DNA of 57,798 nt, from positions 1-57,798 of the forward strand of contig JAGXLU010000010.1 of assembly GCA_018334565.1 (NCBI GenBank), given 5' to 3'. Below, in pieces: positions 48,851 through 57,675 of this stretch (its first letter is position 1; each line of letters begins with the position of its first letter). The notes under the pieces were generated by a model that did no database searches, was not told where the DNA came from, and worked only from the letters and a program-made list of their open reading frames with translations. The position numbers and the translations under genes were made by a program. This DNA comes from Halanaerobiales bacterium. GTDB lineage: Bacteria; Bacillota; Halanaerobiia; Halanaerobiales; M55B127.

Positions 48851-49786
48851 CTATCTTTCCAGGAAGGTACCCTGGAAAATACCATGTGGTTTAGTAGTCA
48901 ATATTACGATCAAGAGTAGAAAAGCAAGTACCTGCTTATATCCACTCATTTCAATGGGAATACCAGTTGAATCAAATATTACCTGTAAAATTTCTGAGCC
49001 AAACTCCTGTGTAATACCAATAATTAAACCAGCTCCAAGTGTTCCTAGTATAGCTCCATCACCACCACAAACTACAGCAAAAAACATAGCCATTAATAAT
49101 GTGAAACCCATTATTGGCCTTAACTGTATTGCGAGACCATAAAACACACCGGCAGTAGCTGTTAAAACTCCAGCAATTATAGTAACTGTAGTATGAACAT
49201 GCTTGTTTTTTATACCTGAAATTTCTGCTAACCGCGAATCATTTGCAGTAGCTAACATAGCTTTGCCCAGTTTTGTATAATATTGAAAATAATAAACTAT
49301 ACCCACAATAATTAATGTTGCTAATACAACAAATATCTCATCAGGGCTAATATTTATACCACCGGCTAAGTGATATGTTTTTCTAACTCCCGAAATATAA
49401 TTTTTTAATTGTGGACCCCATATTAAATATATCAAACTTCTTAATACAAAAAGCATACCAAATGCAGTTAAATAAAAAAACATAAAAGGAGAATTTCTTT
49501 TCCTTAGTGGCTGGTATAAAAACTTGTCTACTGCTGTCATGATTATTGCAAGTACAATCATTGACAAAATAAGTGCCAATATTAAACCTGGACCAAAACT
49601 TACTACAGGAAAAGAACCCATTGGTATTATACTTAAAAAAGCAAATGCTAAATACGCTCCCAGCGTAAAAAATGTTCCTCCTGTAAAATTAAAATAATTT
49701 TGTATAAGCAAAATATATGATATTCCCAGGCCACCGAGAGTAATTATACTTCCTAGAATAATTCCATTAACAATACTTCCTAGCAT
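48851..49786 (-). CDS. ABC transporter permease, LivH-type (operon 2)
   Basis: A 311-residue permease: GSIVNGIILGSIITLGGLGISYIL at the start, the coupling loop ATANDSRLAEISGIKNKHVHTTVTIIAGVLTATAGVFYG and the end TKPHGIFQ all match LivH. The ATG has GGAGG 9 nt upstream. It lies between the LivF-type and LivM-type genes with short gaps. Confidence 0.9.
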   Translation of the reverse strand: MLGSIVNGIILGSIITLGGLGISYILLIQNYFNFTGGTFFTLGAYLAFAFLSIIPMGSFPVVSFGPGLILALILSMIVLAIIMTAVDKFLYQPLRKRNSPFMFFYLTAFGMLFVLRSLIYLIWGPQLKNYISGVRKTYHLAGGINISPDEIFVVLATLIIVGIVYYFQYYTKLGKAMLATANDSRLAEISGIKNKHVHTTVTIIAGVLTATAGVFYGLAIQLRPIMGFTLLMAMFFAVVCGGDGAILGTLGAGLIIGITQEFGSEILQVIFDSTGIPIEMSGYKQVLAFLLLIVILTTKPHGIFQGTFLER

Positions 49787-49803
49787 ATTTAAATACCTCC
49801 TTT

Positions 49804-50520
49804 TTAACCCCCAAAATATAGATTCATTACTTGGTCATTATCTAATAATGTATCTGTAGGTGCTTCAAAAATTATTTCCCCACTTCTTAATAAATAACCT
49901 CTATCAGCTGCAGGAATAGCCTGTTCAGTCTGAGCAACAAGCAATATAGTCATATCTTCTTCTTCCTGCAATCTCACAATTGAATCTAATACATCAGTTA
50001 CGAGATTAGGCTGTAATCCAGATGTTGGCTCATCCAATATTAGTAAAGATGGATCAATCATAATTCCTCTGCTTATTGCCAGCATCTGTCTTTGACCTCC
50101 TGATAAATTACCTGATGTCTGTTTTAACCTTTCTTTTAAAATTGGAAATAAGTCAAAAATCATATCCAGTCTTTCCTGAATATCTCCCTCATATGTATAA
50201 GCACCCATCTCTAAATTATCCATGACTGACATATCTGTAAATATATTACCTTCCTGAGGGACATATGATATACCCTTTGTTAATATATCAGAAGGATCCA
50301 TACCGGTAATATTTTCACCATTAAACATCACTTTACCCTTTTTGGGTTTTAATACACCATCAATAGTCCTCATCAAAGTCGTTTTACCGGCACCATTAGG
50401 GCCAATAACAACAACAAATTCTCCTTTATTAACTTCAATTGAAGCATCAAACAATACATCTACAGGGCCATAACCTGCAGTTACATCTTTGACTTCTAAT
50501 ATTTTCTCTCCTTTATTCAT
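49804..50520 (-). CDS. ABC transporter ATPase, LivF-type (operon 2)
   Basis: A 238-residue ATPase with canonical motifs: Walker A GPNGAGKTT, Q-loop VPQEGNIFTDMSV, signature LSGGQRQM, Walker B LLILDEPTSGLQP. The order after LivG and the length support LivF. GGAG lies 9 nt upstream of the ATG. Confidence 0.92.
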   Translation of the reverse strand: MNKGEKILEVKDVTAGYGPVDVLFDASIEVNKGEFVVVIGPNGAGKTTLMRTIDGVLKPKKGKVMFNGENITGMDPSDILTKGISYVPQEGNIFTDMSVMDNLEMGAYTYEGDIQERLDMIFDLFPILKERLKQTSGNLSGGQRQMLAISRGIMIDPSLLILDEPTSGLQPNLVTDVLDSIVRLQEEEDMTILLVAQTEQAIPAADRGYLLRSGEIIFEAPTDTLLDNDQVMNLYFGG

Positions 50521-50545
50521 AATATATCACTCCAGGTAAAATTAT

Positions 50546-51319
50546 TTATTCCCCAAGATAAGCTTTGATAACTCTTTCATCATTTTGAATTTCTTCTGCA
50601 TTGCCTTCTGTTAATTTAGTTCCATTAACGAGTACCAATATTGGATCACATAGGTTCATAATAACCGCCATGTCATGTTCAACAACTAAGAATGTAATAT
50701 TTTTCTCCTCGTTTAGTTCTCTTACTCTATCGTTTACTTTCTTCTGCATTCCCGGAGGAACACCCGCACCTGGTTCATCAAGTAAAACTAATTCTGGTTC
50801 TACCATCATCATTCTACCTAGTTCCAATAACTTTCTTTCTCCACCTGGAAGGTTACCGGCATATTCGTCAGCTTTGTCTTCCATATCAAGAAATCCCAGT
50901 ATTTCCATAGCTTTTTCTTTATATCCATCTTCTTCCTTTCTTACACCACTTTTATTAAACCAGTTGTTAAATATATTTTCACCAAGTTGATTTACAGGTG
51001 CAATTAATAAGTTTTCCAGTACGGTTATTTTAGCCAGATCTCTTGTTATCTGAAATGAACGATATATATTTTTTCTTAACATTTGATGTGGTGCATTACC
51101 TGGTTGAAGTTTTTCTCCTTTAAAAAAAATTTCACCTGAACTTAAAGGATAAAAGCCTGTAATTAAATTAAATATAGTTGTTTTACCAGCCCCATTTGGC
51201 CCTATTAAACCAGTGATAGTACCTTTCTCTATCTCAATATTTGCATCCTGTACAGCATGTATACCACCAAAATGCTTATTTACATTAACTAATTCTAATA
51301 TAGTACTCAATTTTTTCAC
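50546..51319 (-). CDS. ABC transporter ATPase, LivG-type (operon 2)
   Basis: A 257-residue LivG-type ATPase with Walker A GPNGAGKTT, the LivG element YRSFQITRDLAKITVLENLLI, signature LPGGERK and Walker B LVLLDEPGAGV. Unlike its operon 1 counterpart the signature is normal. The start is either GTG at 51319 or, three codons in, TTG at 51310, which is better placed behind GGGGTG. It follows the binding-protein gene after an internal hairpin. Confidence 0.9.
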   Translation of the reverse strand: MKKLSTILELVNVNKHFGGIHAVQDANIEIEKGTITGLIGPNGAGKTTIFNLITGFYPLSSGEIFFKGEKLQPGNAPHQMLRKNIYRSFQITRDLAKITVLENLLIAPVNQLGENIFNNWFNKSGVRKEEDGYKEKAMEILGFLDMEDKADEYAGNLPGGERKLLELGRMMMVEPELVLLDEPGAGVPPGMQKKVNDRVRELNEEKNITFLVVEHDMAVIMNLCDPILVLVNGTKLTEGNAEEIQNDERVIKAYLGE

Positions 51320-51340
51320 CCCATCTCTATTGTCTTGCTT

Positions 51341-51369
51341 TTTAAAAAAAAGGGGGGGTAACCCCCCTT
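51341..51369 (-). terminator. Internal terminator/attenuator between binding protein and ATPase genes
   Basis: AAGGGGGG pairs with CCCCCCTT (51350-51357 with 51362-51369), followed on the minus strand by eight T residues, 10 nt after the stop of the binding-protein gene. Partial read-through would give more binding protein than membrane components. Confidence 0.85.
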
Positions 51370-51378
51370 ATCTTCTTA

Positions 51379-52665
51379 TTATTCTGCCTGGTATTCCGGC
51401 GGCATTAAGTCCCTTGGTACTGGATCTGGTATTATATTTTCTATAGTAATAATTTCACCATCTTCTATTGTCCATGTCTGAATTGCAGACATTGCGTCTC
51501 CATATTTATCATATTCTACATTACCACTGGCGCCAATGTAATTTATTTCTTTACCTTCTTCTAATAAGGCAAATGCCTTCTTGAATCCTTCTACAGTAGC
51601 ATAGATCTTTTCTCCTGGTTCTGAAGTGACAGCTCTAATATTATCTCTCACATCTTGACCTGTAACTTCACCGGGTGCTTTGCCTGATCTAGCAATAGCT
51701 AAAACAACTGATACTAAACCATCAAAACCAGGTGCCATATATGGTTTAGGAGGATATTCACCATATTTTTTATTGTATCCTTCCATAAAACTATCTTTTG
51801 ATGCTCCAGGCCATCTACCTTGAGTAGACCCCAGAACAATACCTTCCATATATTCAGCACCTAACGAATCTATCAATTCCGGCACCTTCTGGTCAGGACT
51901 GCCATACCATGGTATATCATCCCAGCCATTAGCATAAATTTCTTTATGCATAACTGTAGCATCTTCAGGATAAGCAATTATAAGGGTAGCATCAATATCT
52001 CCATTCTGATATGTTCTTCTAATCTCTGAAGAATAACTTGATTTACCAATTTCAAAAGGAACTTTAGCTACTACCTTTCCATCATGTATTTTAGAGAAGG
52101 TTACAGCAGCTGCATCTGCTATCCCCTTGCCATAGGCATTATTCACATAAACAATACCTATTTCTTTATGACCATCATTGTACATGGCCTCTCCCAATAC
52201 ACGTCCATTATAAAGATCATGTGCAGAAGCACGGAAAAAATAATCATTATCTTTTACAACGGAGATCATTGGTGAAGTACCAAGTGTTACAAATACTGCT
52301 TCATTAGGAATAGTAACACCCTGTGAAACACCCATGGCCACACCACTTGAATAACAACCAACTATAGCAGGTACTTTGTTTACATTAATAAGTTTACGGG
52401 CTGCATCAACCCCTTTTGTTGGTTCACTTCCTGTATCCCTATTAATAATTTTTAATTCATTACCATGTATTCCTCCAGCCTCATTTACATAATCTTGAAC
52501 TAAAGTGCAGGCATTAGTAATGGCTTCACCAAAAGCTGCTGCTGTACCTGTCATAGGCCATATAGTCCCTACCTTATAATCCTCTGCTTTAGCAAGTCCT
52601 GTAAAAGAAACAACAAAAACAAAGATCAAAATGGTTATACATGTTATAATTTTCTTTTTCTGCAT
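51379..52665 (-). CDS. Branched-chain amino acid/amide-type ABC transporter, substrate-binding protein (operon 2)
   Basis: A 428-residue binding protein. The signal peptide runs to FTGLAKAED (about residue 27). The mature part begins YKVGTIWPMTGTAAAFGEAITNACTLVQDYVNEAGGIHG, the family pattern, with later RASAHDLYNGRVLGEA. It has no lipobox. It resembles urea/short-chain amide binding proteins as much as LivK, so the ligand is left open. GGAGG lies 5 nt before the ATG. It leads operon 2, whereas the counterpart in operon 1 is last. Confidence 0.88.
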   Translation of the reverse strand: MQKKKIITCITILIFVFVVSFTGLAKAEDYKVGTIWPMTGTAAAFGEAITNACTLVQDYVNEAGGIHGNELKIINRDTGSEPTKGVDAARKLINVNKVPAIVGCYSSGVAMGVSQGVTIPNEAVFVTLGTSPMISVVKDNDYFFRASAHDLYNGRVLGEAMYNDGHKEIGIVYVNNAYGKGIADAAAVTFSKIHDGKVVAKVPFEIGKSSYSSEIRRTYQNGDIDATLIIAYPEDATVMHKEIYANGWDDIPWYGSPDQKVPELIDSLGAEYMEGIVLGSTQGRWPGASKDSFMEGYNKKYGEYPPKPYMAPGFDGLVSVVLAIARSGKAPGEVTGQDVRDNIRAVTSEPGEKIYATVEGFKKAFALLEEGKEINYIGASGNVEYDKYGDAMSAIQTWTIEDGEIITIENIIPDPVPRDLMPPEYQAE

Positions 52666-53199
52666 AAAAAGCCTCCTTTTTATATTGTGGTATAATTATT
52701 AAAACTTATTTTTTTATTATCCCCCCTCTTATAAAATTTTACTCATTTCAGAACATTTTTAATTTTTAGATATAAATGAATTTTCTTACTTCTCGCATAA
52801 CAAAAATTAACTATTGTATAATAATATTTTAAAATGTAAAGATTAATCAATGTAAATGTTACAATCATATTAATATAAGCTGGTTGAATTAATTATGTTT
52901 AGTTTAAGGAGTGATTTCAATTTACAGTTTTTAATATTTGTGGTTTTTATCTTCTAAATTATTGAAGTGCGATGAATTTTCAGAGGTAAGGATTACAATT
53001 ATTTTGTCTAAATGTAAAAATGATAATATATTTACTATAATAAATATTATTTTAAGCATTATTTAATATCTTAAATTTAATTTTAATTCAACTATTTGTC
53101 AAACTTATGGTCAATAATATTGTACAGACTATAATTACCATTATTGTAATAATGGATATCATCCTCTGTTGATGTTTGGTGGAGCTACTGAAAACATAA
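52666..53199. other. Intergenic region upstream of the second ABC operon
   Basis: About 530 AT-rich nt that must contain the minus-strand operon promoter, but I see no convincing pair of -35/-10 boxes. No gene is evident. Confidence 0.4.
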
Positions 53200-53759
53200 T
53201 AAAGGCCTAGTTAAGGTCTGGTAATGTTTATACCTTAAGAAAATCTGTTAGATTTATCGGTATAATGTTTAAAGAATATAAAAAATGATTAGAAAGATAG
53301 AAAGATACCTGTTTATCTTAAGAAGTGATAGTGGCTTTGCTAAATCTGGTATTTATAAAATTTCAGAGAAAAATAATATTCTCTATACCACTAGATTAAA
53401 GGCAAATGCAATATTATATGATTTAGTTAAACTATTAGTAAAAAAATTAATTCAAAAAAATTATGATTACTTTTATGAAAAACAAGTTGTTTATAAACGA
53501 TTCAATTATAAAACTGTTAATTAGAATAAAGAACGAAAAGCTATTTAAAAAAGTTGAAAAACCAAAAGGAGAACTAACTTATAATTTAAATAACTGGATG
53601 AGGTATAATTATTTACTAGAAAATAATAAATCAGATATGATGAGAATTGTTAGAACAAAGTTTATAAAAATAACAGAAAGAATATTAAAAACGGGTAGAT
53701 ATTTTTATTACAAACTTACGAGCAGCTGTCCTAACAAGAAGTTGTTTTTAAAGTTTTAG
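53200..53759 (+). pseudogene. Decayed IS1380-family transposase
   Basis: Three pieces in two frames read as the C-terminal half of a DDE transposase. Piece one (53200-53285) has KA-stop-LRSGNVYT, where the stop replaces Tyr. Piece two (53285-53524) has RSDSGFAKSGIYKI and RLKANAILYDLVKLL, the hallmark of the IS1380 group. Piece three (53540-53759) has KKVEKPKGEL, then after an internal deletion YNLNNWMRYN, and TGRYFYYKLTSSCPNKK. The N-terminal half, the element ends and the catalytic N-terminal Asp are absent. No terminal repeats were found. Confidence 0.7.
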
Positions 53760-54489
53760 CCAACATATAAAATTTAGATTTTGCATGATTTAATATCTTT
53801 AGTTAATGAATATTTAATAAAAAATTTCAAATTCTATAACTGTATCTAATTTTAATAATAATATTCACCAATTAATCCAATGGTTGCTTATTTGATTAAA
53901 ATTGACAATATAATTTAGTTTAATTTATCATTTAAGTTGATTTGGAACTATTTTATTAAAAAAAGACTTTTTAAAGAGTCTTATGAATAATTCGGGTTAA
54001 TTTTTTTTTATATAACAAGTGTTTTCTTAATTTATCTTAATTTGTAGTGCTTTATAAAAATCTTTAATATTCTCTTTTTTTTAATATCATTTTCTTCAAA
54101 TTTTATCAAATGATCATATTTCTAATATTATTAATTATTTTGATGAATTTTGGCAAAATTTTTTTATTGTTTATTTCAAGTTTGTTTTTTATTAAAATGA
54201 TGATAAAGATATAAATAATAAACACGTTTATATATTAACCATGTTTTTCTACTTACCTTACTTCTTGATAGTATTAAAAATTCCTTTTTTTTATTCAAGT
54301 TATTATTATCACAAAATATACAGCAGCTTGAATTCTTTTTTTATTATATTAAAAGCTTCTTCAGAACATAGGTTAGACTTTTTTAATGGTTTATAGGGTT
54401 CAGAACTTGGGTTACAGAAATAACTAGTTATTTCGACATTTTAATGACTATTAAACTGTAACCTATGTTATAACTTTAACAATTGATTA
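53760..54489. other. Gene-free region with a repeat cluster at its right end
   Basis: AT-rich DNA with no gene from 53760 to about 54358. Then comes a compact repeat block (54359-54469), annotated separately. Confidence 0.45.
54359..54469. repeat. Structured repeat block (inverted, direct and palindromic repeats)
   Basis: AACATAGGTTA (54365-54375) is perfectly complementary to TAACCTATGTT (54459-54469). Between them TTCAGAACATAGGTTA is repeated 41 nt later as TTCAGAACTTGGGTTA, and AAATAACTAGTTATTT (54418-54433) is a perfect 16-nt palindrome. It lies 20 nt past the end of the amidohydrolase gene. It may be a terminator-like structure, a transposon end or a miniature element. Confidence 0.5.
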
Positions 54490-55668
54490 TCATCCTGATA
54501 AGTAATTTATTGCACTTCTAACATGCATCTCAACACCATAAGCTAATGTGTCTTCATCTATATTGAAACGGGGATGGTGATGAGCAAAATCTGTACCTTT
54601 TTCTTTATTCCCAGTTCCTATAAAATAAAATGTTGATGGAACTTCATCTGAAAACTCACCAAAATCTTCTCCTGCTAAATTAGTATAATCGACTATATTA
54701 CTTATATCACCAAATGTTTCTTCAGCACTTTGATAAGCTAATCTCACCATTTCTTTATTATTATAAACTGGAGGACTTCCTACTATATAATCGATTTCAT
54801 ATTGAGCTCGGTGTAATTTGCATTCACTCTCTATGATCCGTTCAAATCTTTCTCTAAGCCTTTCTTCGCCCCGCGAATCATCTCTGTATAGATATCTAAT
54901 GGTCCCCCTCAATTCAACTTCTTCTGGTATAATATTTGCAGCAGTTCCTCCATTGATCTGACCGAACATTATCAAAGTGGGCTTTAGCGGGTCTATTTCT
55001 CTAGTCTGCACTGCCTGAACTGATTGAATTATATTACTTGCTGTTAAAATAGGGTCAATCGCAGTATGTGGCGCTGAGGTATGGCCCCCCTGTCCGATAA
55101 TTTTAACTTCAAATTCATATAAGCCACCCATTACTACACCTTCTGAAATGGCTACTTTCCCACTTTCAATAGGTGTCCAGAGGTGAATTCCAAAGGCACC
55201 ATCAACCTTGGGATTATCCAATACTCCTTCATCGATCATCATTCGCGCTCCCGCAGTCTCTTCATTCGGCTGAAATACAAATTTAATATTCCCATGAATT
55301 TTATCTTTATATCGTGACAGTATTTTTGCTGCAACTAATAACATAGCTGTGTGCCCATCATGGCCGCAAGCATGCATCACACCCTTATTTACTGATTTAT
55401 ATTTTATATCATTTTGTTCTGTTATGGGAAGGGCATCCATATCTGCCCTGAGCATCAAGGTTTTTTTGGGCTTATCACCTCTTAACAGTCCAATCACTCC
55501 AGTTTTGGCAACGTTTTCAGTTACTTCAAGTCCTAAATCTCTTAAATAATCAGCAACAATTTTAGCAGTTCTTTTTTCTTCAAACCCTAGCTCAGGGTGT
55601 TTATGAAAATCTCTTCTCAATCTGATTAGTTCATCATTTAATTCTTTTACCTTCTTTTTAATATCCAT
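54490..55668 (-). CDS. M20-family amidohydrolase (N-acyl amino acid/hippurate hydrolase type)
   Basis: A 392-residue zinc peptidase-like hydrolase. Motifs: RRDFHKHPELGFEE at the N-terminus, RADMDALPITE, MHACGHDGHTAML with metal ligands, VFQPNEET (the family usually has QPAEE), GIHLWTP, GQGGHTSAPH and NLAGEDFGEF. It removes acyl groups from amino acids or related amines in the cytoplasm. It follows a truncated TRAP transporter gene by 15 nt, with GGGGG before its ATG. Its neighbours suggest a past role beside an ectoine catabolic pathway, perhaps deacetylating an intermediate (inference). Confidence 0.9.
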   Translation of the reverse strand: MDIKKKVKELNDELIRLRRDFHKHPELGFEEKRTAKIVADYLRDLGLEVTENVAKTGVIGLLRGDKPKKTLMLRADMDALPITEQNDIKYKSVNKGVMHACGHDGHTAMLLVAAKILSRYKDKIHGNIKFVFQPNEETAGARMMIDEGVLDNPKVDGAFGIHLWTPIESGKVAISEGVVMGGLYEFEVKIIGQGGHTSAPHTAIDPILTASNIIQSVQAVQTREIDPLKPTLIMFGQINGGTAANIIPEEVELRGTIRYLYRDDSRGEERLRERFERIIESECKLHRAQYEIDYIVGSPPVYNNKEMVRLAYQSAEETFGDISNIVDYTNLAGEDFGEFSDEVPSTFYFIGTGNKEKGTDFAHHHPRFNIDEDTLAYGVEMHVRSAINYLSG

Positions 55669-55683
55669 TTACTTATCCCCCTA

Positions 55684-56151
55684 TTAATAACCATAAGCTA
55701 TATATCTCAAGAATAACGTTACCTGTAGGAAAAATATAAAAAGAGCTGAAAATACTAAAAGCATGGCAATAAAAACAGGTGTCTTTTTAATGACTTGAAA
55801 GTATGATCTCTTAATTATCCCAATCGCTGTAAATATATCGCAACCAAAAGGTGGAGTTGCTGAACCGGTTACTGCTTGTAAAGTTACCATTGTACCAACT
55901 AAAACAGGATCAATACCCAGCATTATAACAACTGGCTTAAATATCGGAGTTAAAATCATAATAACTACAATAGGATCTACAAACATGCAACCTATAAAGA
56001 ATGCTCCCGCAATAACAAACAATACCCACACCTGAGTGGGATTAGAACCTATTATCGCAGTCAAAAATTTACTTGGTATTCTAAACTGTGAAAACACACC
56101 AACAGTAACCAGATCTGTTAATAAGTCTATCTCCTTTAAATTATTGGACAT
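55684..56151 (-). pseudogene. TRAP transporter large permease (DctM-type), C-terminal fragment
   Basis: A 155-codon frame encoding only the last third of a DctM/UehC-type protein. GVFSQFRIPSKFLTAII, then CMFVDPIVVIMILTPIFKPVVIMLGIDPVLVGTMVTL, TGSATPPFGCDIFTAIGI and a final hydrophobic helix correspond to the C-terminal helices of TRAP large subunits. A full-length one has about 430 residues. The first 15 residues do not look homologous and lie over the junction with the ectoine hydrolase relic. No DctP or DctQ is present. It probably arose by deletion between doeA and the TRAP genes. Confidence 0.8.
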
Positions 56152-56448
56152 ATAATCCGTGGGTGCTTTTCTAAAGACTGTACATATAAGTCTTGATACT
56201 CCATTATATTTTCTTTATTCAGCCCGGTTCTAATTTTTGCCCCATTACTATCTTGTTCCCTGCCAAACCAAATAGGTTTTCCTCTATCTATGAAAATTAG
56301 TACCTCTTGATGAGCATAAAATGACCAACCATCATATCCTTAAACATAATTCATGTTTGACAGGTGAGTTGCTAGCAATACTTCTAATTTATTTCCCCTC
56401 ATTTTCTCTTTTATCTATTTTTATACTCACTTTTTTTAATATATTCAT
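56136..56448 (-). pseudogene. Ectoine hydrolase (DoeA/EutD, M24 family) N-terminal relic
   Basis: Immediately after eutB (gap 14 nt), an AAGGAG site and ATG (56448) open a broken frame. After one frameshift it reads MRGNKLEVLLATHLSNMNYV, a TAA stop at 56340-56342, then GYDGWSFYAHQEVLIFI, KPIWFGREQDSNGAK, and YQDLYVQSLEKHPRII. These match the N-terminal domain of ectoine hydrolases (SNMxxLTGYDGWSFY, PVWFGRxQDAxGA, DxYVQSxxRHP). The stop at Thr/TG and the frameshift make it non-functional. The catalytic M24 domain is missing, replaced by the TRAP fragment. Confidence 0.75.
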
Positions 56449-56462
56449 TTTGCTTTTTCTCC

Positions 56463-57434
56463 TTACTTTATATTCAATGTATTTAAAAACAAGTTATTGC
56501 CTACATTGCTACCAGTTGTTACAATTACAGAATTTCCTCCAATGCTTTTTATCTTTTTTGATAATAAGGCAGCAATCCCTACTACAGCAGCACCTTCTAA
56601 TACAAAATGTTCTTCTTTAAAAACATAAGACATGGCTTCTTTAATTTCTTCTTCTGATACTAATATTATCTTGTCGACGTATTTTTTTACCATATCATAA
56701 GTATACTGGTTATCAAACAAGATGCCGCCCTGTAAGCTGTCTGCAAGGCTTTCATGCTCCCCAACCCTTACTGGCTTGCCTGCTTTTATGCTTTCATACA
56801 TTGCAGCTCCTTTTTCCATGCTGATACCATAGACTTTACAATCTGGATAGATAGATTTAATTACAAAAGCGATTCCGCTAATAAGTCCACCACCACTTAA
56901 AGGAACTAGAATACTATCCAGTTTTGGTATTTTTTCTAAGATTTCCAATCCAATAGTCGCTTGTCCACAGATAATATATTTATTATCAAAGGGAGGTACA
57001 ATAGCTCTTTTTTCAGTTTTAGATAACTCTACTGCTTTTACTTGCGCTTCATCCTGGCTGTTTCCATGTATAACAACTTTACCATATGAATTTTTAATCC
57101 CTGCAATCTTATTTTTAGGGACATTTTTTGAAATACAAATCTTTGCATCAGTATTTAATTTTTTTGCAACATAAGCAGTTGCCCTACCGTGATTTCCCGT
57201 TGAATAAGTCGTTAATCCATTATTTAATTCTTCACTTCTTAAGTGTCTGGCAAAATTTGTAGCACCTCTTACTTTAAAACTTCTGGTATCTTGTAAAAAC
57301 TCTAATTTAAAATATATTTGAGATTTATTTTTTTTTGATAGGTCCTGTGCTTTATACAAAGGGGTTTTCCGTACTATATCATAAACTAATTTTTTTGCTT
57401 CATACACATCTCCCATAGTAATATATTGCTTCAA
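56463..57434 (-). CDS. eutB: EutB-like PLP enzyme of ectoine/hydroxyectoine utilisation (threonine dehydratase family)
   Basis: A 323-residue fold type II PLP enzyme. SFKVRGATN carries the Schiff-base Lys, STGNHGRATAY the phosphate/cofactor loop and PLSGGGLISGIA the second cofactor loop. Features specific to ectoine-locus EutB rather than threonine dehydratase in general are SQDEAQVKAVELS, VPPFDNKYIICGQATIGLE, ISMEKGAAMYESI and ADSLQGGILFDN. The start is TTG with GGAGG 8 nt upstream. It is followed in the canonical order by a doeA/eutD relic and preceded by a broken RidA gene, which fits the imine product of such dehydratases. The name refers to ectoine, not ethanolamine, utilisation. It looks intact. 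Confidence 0.85.
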   Translation of the reverse strand: MKQYITMGDVYEAKKLVYDIVRKTPLYKAQDLSKKNKSQIYFKLEFLQDTRSFKVRGATNFARHLRSEELNNGLTTYSTGNHGRATAYVAKKLNTDAKICISKNVPKNKIAGIKNSYGKVVIHGNSQDEAQVKAVELSKTEKRAIVPPFDNKYIICGQATIGLEILEKIPKLDSILVPLSGGGLISGIAFVIKSIYPDCKVYGISMEKGAAMYESIKAGKPVRVGEHESLADSLQGGILFDNQYTYDMVKKYVDKIILVSEEEIKEAMSYVFKEEHFVLEGAAVVGIAALLSKKIKSIGGNSVIVTTGSNVGNNLFLNTLNIK

Positions 57435-57463
57435 CAGTATTACCTCCCCTTGGCATATTTAAA

Positions 57464-57663
57464 TTATTCATGAACTATAATATCGATTTCAACATCCAAA
57501 CCAGCATCGAATCCTTTTACATCCATTGCTATTCTTGTCGGGAGAATTTCATTATCAAAAAAATTTATAGACATAATCCATTTCCTTTTTATCTTTCATA
57601 TCTGATATATATACATTGACCTTTAAAACCTTTTTTTAGACTTGAACCGGCTTTCTTTAATAT
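57464..57663 (-). pseudogene. RidA-family (enamine/imine deaminase) gene broken by frameshifts
   Basis: In three consecutive frames the minus strand reads DIENILKKAGSSLKK, then VLKVNVYISDMKDKKEMDYV-YKFF, then FDNEILPTRIAMDVKGF and DAGLDVEIDIIVHE. Together this is the C-terminal two thirds of a RidA protein. Both breaks lie in homopolymers: one extra A in a run of seven (57620-57640 region) and one extra T in a run of seven (57560-57566). The last frame alone could encode 36 residues from an ATG at 57574. The N-terminal third is absent or beyond recognition. RidA would clear imines made by EutB. Sequencing error in homopolymers cannot be excluded. Confidence 0.7.
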
Positions 57664-57675
57664 ATTTTCTATATC

